Positions 61,012-64,000 of a DNA stretch of 64,000 nt are shown here, in pieces. Numbering within the stretch: the stretch's first letter is position 1; each line of letters starts with the position of its first letter. Below the pieces are notes generated by a model that was given only the letters and a program-made list of their open reading frames with translations, had not been told where the DNA came from and ran no database searches. The stretch spans positions 24,783-88,782 of the forward strand of contig NZ_SWJZ01000026.1 of NCBI RefSeq assembly GCF_005144475.1, written 5' to 3'. The DNA comes from Rhodobacter capsulatus. Lineage in GTDB: Bacteria; Pseudomonadota; Alphaproteobacteria; Rhodobacterales; Rhodobacteraceae. The position numbers and the translations under genes were made by a program.

Positions 61012-61991
61012 CGGAAAGATCCTTGCACATCGGGCTTGGGCTGGCGCTGGTCGCGCTGTTTGTCGCCTCGCTGCTGACCGGGGTGGCCGAGGTGGCGCCG
61101 CTGACCGCGCTCAAGGCGCTGGTCACCGGGGGCGAGGGGCCGCTGGGCCTCGTGATGCGCGACATCCGGCTGCCGCGGGCGATCCTGGCCGTGCTGGTGG
61201 GGGCAAGCCTTGGGCTGTCGGGCGCGGCGATGCAGGGGCTGTTGCGCAACCCGATGGCGGAACCCGGGGTGATCGGCATTTCCGCCGCGGCGGCGTTGGG
61301 GGCGGTGATCGCGCTGCAGACCGGGCTTGCCGCCAGCTTTGCCCTGGCCCTGCCGCTGGCGGCGCTGCTGGGCGCGCTGATCGGCGTGGGGGCGATCCTG
61401 TTTCTGGCCGGGCGCGGCGGCACGCTGGCGCTGATCCTGGCGGGGATCGCGCTTTCGGCGCTGGCCTCGGCGCTGACCTCGCTGGTGCTCAACCTCTCGC
61501 CCAATCCCTTTGCCGCGCAGGATATCGTGTTCTGGATGATGGGGTCGCTGGCCGATTGTTCCTTTACCCATGTCGCGATCGCCGCGCCGTTCATGGCGGT
61601 CGGCGGCCTGTTGCTGGCCCGGTCCGGCCGCGGCCTTGACGCGCTGACGCTGGGCGAGGAGGCCGCCGCCTCGATGGGCACCGATCTGACCCGGCTGCGG
61701 CTGGCGGTGATCCTTGGCACGGCGGCCTCGGTGGGGGCGGCGACGGCGGTGGCGGGGACGGTGGGCTTCGTCGGCCTTGTCGTGCCGCATCTGCTGCGCC
61801 CGCTCGTCGGCGCCAGCCCGGCGCGGCTTTTGCCCGCGGCGGCTTTGGGCGGCGCGGTGCTGGTGCTGATCGCCGATATCGCGGTGCGCAAGGTGCTGCC
61901 GGGGCAGGATCTGAAACTGGGCGTGCTGATGGCGCTGGTCGGCGCGCCGGTGTTCCTGAACCTGATCTGGCGGATGCGAGGTCAGCCATGA
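61008..61991 (+). CDS. btuC: cobalamin ABC transporter permease
   Basis: A 327-residue FecCD/BtuC permease with about ten helices: RDIRLPRAILAVLVGASLGLSGAAMQGLLRNP near residue 47 and VGFVGLVVPHLLRPLVG near 250 are family signatures. It overlaps btuF and btuD by four bases each. It transports corrinoid across the inner membrane. Confidence 0.94.
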   Translation: MTERSLHIGLGLALVALFVASLLTGVAEVAPLTALKALVTGGEGPLGLVMRDIRLPRAILAVLVGASLGLSGAAMQGLLRNPMAEPGVIGISAAAALGAVIALQTGLAASFALALPLAALLGALIGVGAILFLAGRGGTLALILAGIALSALASALTSLVLNLSPNPFAAQDIVFWMMGSLADCSFTHVAIAAPFMAVGGLLLARSGRGLDALTLGEEAAASMGTDLTRLRLAVILGTAASVGAATAVAGTVGFVGLVVPHLLRPLVGASPARLLPAAALGGAVLVLIADIAVRKVLPGQDLKLGVLMALVGAPVFLNLIWRMRGQP

Positions 61992-62722
61992 GCCTGATGG
62001 AACTGGACAATCTGGCGGTGCGGCGGGGCGGGCGGGTGACCTTGCATCCGGCCAGCCTGCGCGTCGAGGCGGGCGAGTTCATCGGCCTGATCGGCCCGAA
62101 CGGCGCGGGGAAATCGACGCTGCTGCGCGCCGCGCTGGGGCTGATCGCGGCGCAGGGCCGGTCGTCGCTGGCGCAGCTTTCGCCGCGGGCCCGGGCCCGT
62201 CTGGCCGCCTGGCTGCCGCAGCAGCGCGAAATCGCCTGGGGGCTGCGCGTCGCGGCGCTGGTGGCGCTGGCGCAGGACGGGCGCGAGGACGCGCCGCAGG
62301 TCGCGGCGGCGCTGGCCCGGATGGATGTGGCGACGCTGGCGCAGCGCCCGGCCACGGCGCTGTCGGGCGGCGAACAGGCGCGGGTGCTGATTGCGCGGGC
62401 GCTGGCGCAGGATACGGCGCTGCTTTTGGCCGACGAGCCGATCGCGGGCCTTGATCCGGCGCATCAGATCGCCTGCATGGCGCTTTTCGCCAGCCTTGCC
62501 GCCGAGGGCCGCACGGTGATCGCCGCGCTGCATGATCTCGGTCTTGCCGCGCGGCATTGCACCCGGCTTCTGGTGCTGCATCAGGGTCGGATCGTCGCCG
62601 ACGGCCCGCCGCGCGCCGTGCTGACCCCGGAGCTTTTGCGCGAGGTCTTCGCCATCCGCTGCCATCTGGCCGAGGCCGAGGGCGGGCTGATCGTGCAGCC
62701 GCTGGGCGGGGTCGCGCGATGA
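61988..62722 (+). CDS. btuD: cobalamin ABC transporter ATP-binding protein
   Basis: A 244-residue ABC ATPase: Walker A GPNGAGKST, Q-loop LPQQREIAWG, signature LSGGEQARVLIARA, Walker B LLLADEP, switch LHDLGLAARH. Overlaps the permease and cbiZ genes by four bases, consistent with tight coupling. Confidence 0.94.
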   Translation: MSLMELDNLAVRRGGRVTLHPASLRVEAGEFIGLIGPNGAGKSTLLRAALGLIAAQGRSSLAQLSPRARARLAAWLPQQREIAWGLRVAALVALAQDGREDAPQVAAALARMDVATLAQRPATALSGGEQARVLIARALAQDTALLLADEPIAGLDPAHQIACMALFASLAAEGRTVIAALHDLGLAARHCTRLLVLHQGRIVADGPPRAVLTPELLREVFAIRCHLAEAEGGLIVQPLGGVAR

Positions 62723-63420
62723 CGCCGCTGCCGCTGCAGCTCGATCCGCCGTGGCTGGTCGTCGATCTGGGCGCCGCCCTGCGGGTCCTGTCCTTCGCGC
62801 CGCACCGCCCGGGTCTGGTCACCGCCCGGCAGATCGTCTGGCGCGAGGTGCGCAACGCCGATCTGCCGCCGGGGCTTGCGGTCGGGCCGTGGTTTGCCGC
62901 CGAACTGGCCGGGCGCGGGCTGGGGGATGCGGTGGCGATGCTGACCTCGCGCGATATCCGCCGGGTCAGCCGCGCCAGCTGCACCGTGGCGGACTGGACG
63001 GTGGAGGCGCTGGCGACGGTGGGGCTGGGCAATGCGGAAGCGGTGGGGCGGCGGCTGGCCCCGCGCGACCCCGAGGCCGCAGGCTATGGCACGATCAACC
63101 TGGCGCTGCGGATCGCGGCCGCCCGGCCCGGTCATGGTCTGTCGGTGGCCGCGCAGATCGAGGCGCTGAGCCTTGCGGCGCAGGCCCGCACGGCGGCGGT
63201 GCTGGCACTGGGGCTTGATCTGCCCACGGGCCGCGCCACCGGCACCGGCACCGATTGCATCGCCATCGCCGCAAGCCCGGGCCGCGAAGCCCATGCCGGG
63301 CTGCACACCGCGCTTGGCGAGGCGATCGGCCGCGCCGTTCTGGAGGCGGTGGGGCAGGGGGGCCGGGACTGGATGCAGGAAAGGCGAGAGCCCCGCGCCG
63401 GTCTGGGGCCGCTGAAATAG
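62719..63420 (+). CDS. cbiZ: adenosylcobinamide amidohydrolase
   Basis: A 233-residue CbiZ-like protein. LTSRDIRRVSRASC near residue 76 and TGTGTDCIAIA near 180 are family signatures. CbiZ cleaves the aminopropanol side chain of adenosylcobinamide or pseudocobalamin to give cobyric acid, which the cell rebuilds into its own cobamide. In Rhodobacter sphaeroides CbiZ remodels imported corrinoids. The end-to-end fusion with btuD in one operon fits uptake followed by remodelling. Confidence 0.92.
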   Translation: MTPLPLQLDPPWLVVDLGAALRVLSFAPHRPGLVTARQIVWREVRNADLPPGLAVGPWFAAELAGRGLGDAVAMLTSRDIRRVSRASCTVADWTVEALATVGLGNAEAVGRRLAPRDPEAAGYGTINLALRIAAARPGHGLSVAAQIEALSLAAQARTAAVLALGLDLPTGRATGTGTDCIAIAASPGREAHAGLHTALGEAIGRAVLEAVGQGGRDWMQERREPRAGLGPLK

Positions 63421-63446
63421 TCGGTCTCGACCGCGGATGCAGACAG

Positions 63447-63471
63447 GAGCCCCCCACGGGGAAGGGGGCTC
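63447..63471 (+). terminator. hairpin after the btu-cbiZ operon
   Basis: GAGCCCCC, nine-base loop, GGGGGCTC: a perfect eight-base stem 27 bases after the cbiZ stop and just before the IS fragment. It has no T-run, so it may be a terminator or part of an IS end. Confidence 0.45.
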
Positions 63472-63474
63472 ACG

Positions 63475-63690
63475 ATGCGGGGCACGGACGAGACGAGCGG
63501 GGCGCGTTTCCGCTCTGTTGACCTCGAGGACCGGATCCCGGTCAAGCCTCCCCGCGCAAGATCCGGCAGGTGGTCAATGACGCGCTCGCCAGCCTCGACC
63601 CGATGTCGACGGGCTTCACAAGAAATCGCCCGGCCCTCCGCCAGCGACCGCCGCGCCACCCGCCACGACGGCGACGCCCTCTCGTTGAAA
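63475..63690 (+). pseudogene. IS5/IS1182-type transposase fragment, frameshifted
   Basis: The frame begins MRGTDETSGARFRSVDLEDRIPV, the usual N-terminus of this transposase group. After about 25 codons the match shifts frame to RKIRQVVNDALASLD, then again to QEIARPSASDRR, which corresponds to the GRPS..PERLLRA region. The rest of the transposase is absent. It is a decayed remnant and cannot encode an active enzyme. Confidence 0.72.
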
Positions 63691-63717
63691 CATCGAACGC
63701 GGATCGACTTGCGTCGG

Positions 63718-63742
63718 GACAACGATCCCCGGGATCGTTGTC
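63718..63742. repeat. perfect 11-base inverted repeat between two IS fragments
   Basis: GACAACGATCC-CCG-GGATCGTTGTC. It lies between the two transposase remnants and may be a terminator, an IS end or the junction where one element inserted into another. Confidence 0.5.
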
Positions 63743-63779
63743 TGATCCTGCTCGCTTTCGGCTGGGCCTAAACGGTCGG

Positions 63780-64000
63780 AGGGGTGGACTTGCCCGGCCT
63801 TTGTGGAGCGCGTTTCGCTCACGTCCCGGGCCGTTCGTTCAAAGGCGATGGGGCTTTGGAAGCCGCGTGATGAGGGCCGCCTGACGGGGTGTAGAACCCG
63901 TCGATGTCTTTGGAGACGGCGTTTCGGCCTGCTGGCGGGATTGCCAGGCGACCGGCCAGATCCGCTCCGATTTGATGGTCTTGACGAAGGTTGCCACCCT
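63780..64000 (-). pseudogene. IS3-family transposase OrfB C-terminal fragment, cut by the window edge
   Basis: Read on the minus strand from the window end, TFVKTIKSERIWPVAWQSRQ matches the C-terminal part of IS3-type integrases (FFKTLKSERI...). Later pieces (NAVSKDIDGFY and RGFQSPIAFERT) lie in other frames, so at least two frameshifts have occurred. The element continues beyond the window. Confidence 0.75.

Noticed and set aside
1..64000. CRISPR arrays, tRNA, rRNA or prophage genes
   Set aside because: No regularly spaced repeats, tRNA-like cloverleaf, rRNA motif or phage structural gene was recognised on either strand.

Overview
The window is about 64 kb of GC-rich alphaproteobacterial DNA. 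Gene content and order (taurine genes tauABC / tpa-tauR-xsc, a glycyl-radical propanediol microcompartment, a btu-cobQ-cbiZ cobalamin cluster) fit a purple non-sulfur Rhodobacter, most probably Rhodobacter capsulatus or a close relative. The species is inferred from recognised gene sets, not from a search. No rRNA, tRNA or CRISPR array was seen.

Region 1 (1-26.5 kb) is a sulfur island. It opens with the end of an iron-sulfur/membrane-anchor pair of the Soe/Dms type (1-1377), probably for sulfite oxidation. Next comes a rhodanese, serine O-acetyltransferase, Family 2A encapsulin and cysteine desulfurase operon (1602-5843), a protein nanocompartment for sulfur handling. Divergent taurine uptake (tauABC, minus) and catabolism (tpa, tauR, xsc, plus) genes follow, with repeated CTGGAC boxes in front of tpa, tauR and xsc. 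A sulfonate-type ABC transporter (14151-16710, minus) is divergent from a radical-SAM plus nitrogenase-like H-D-K cluster (17281-22107). The nitrogenase-like D subunit has a single cysteine, so this is not an ordinary nitrogenase and does not fit a methylthio-alkane reductase with full cofactor ligands. After it lie a CMD-like protein, an RBBP9-like hydrolase, two tiny overlapping ORFs, an FAD oxidoreductase and three small unknown proteins.

Region 2 (26.5-35 kb) continues the sulfur theme. It has a second sulfonate/aliphatic-sulfur type ABC transporter cotranscribed with an FMN-dependent NtaA/DszA-type monooxygenase, a glutamine amidotransferase, and a glycosyltransferase followed by two convergent, overlapping sulfotransferases.

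Region 3 (35-52.7 kb) is a GRM3-type glycyl-radical bacterial microcompartment for 1,2-propanediol. It encodes the B12-independent dehydratase and its activase, CoA-acylating aldehyde dehydrogenase, PduL, alcohol dehydrogenase, shell proteins (BMC-H, BMC-T, BMC-P and a GrpU-like permuted protein), an EutJ-like ATPase, PduM-like and PduO-C-like accessories, and a DJ-1/PfpI protein. Acetate kinase and a membrane protein are divergent. A PocR-domain histidine kinase and an AraC-type response regulator close the locus. The control region at 37313-37953 carries several strong repeats.

Region 4 (52.7-63.4 kb) is a cobalamin block with three cobalamin riboswitches. One faces a minus-strand operon (DUF1636 protein plus two tandem cobyric acid synthases). 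Two on the plus strand precede a DUF4198-like protein and the btuB-btuF-btuC-btuD-cbiZ uptake and remodelling operon. The right edge (63475-64000) holds decayed fragments of two different insertion sequences.
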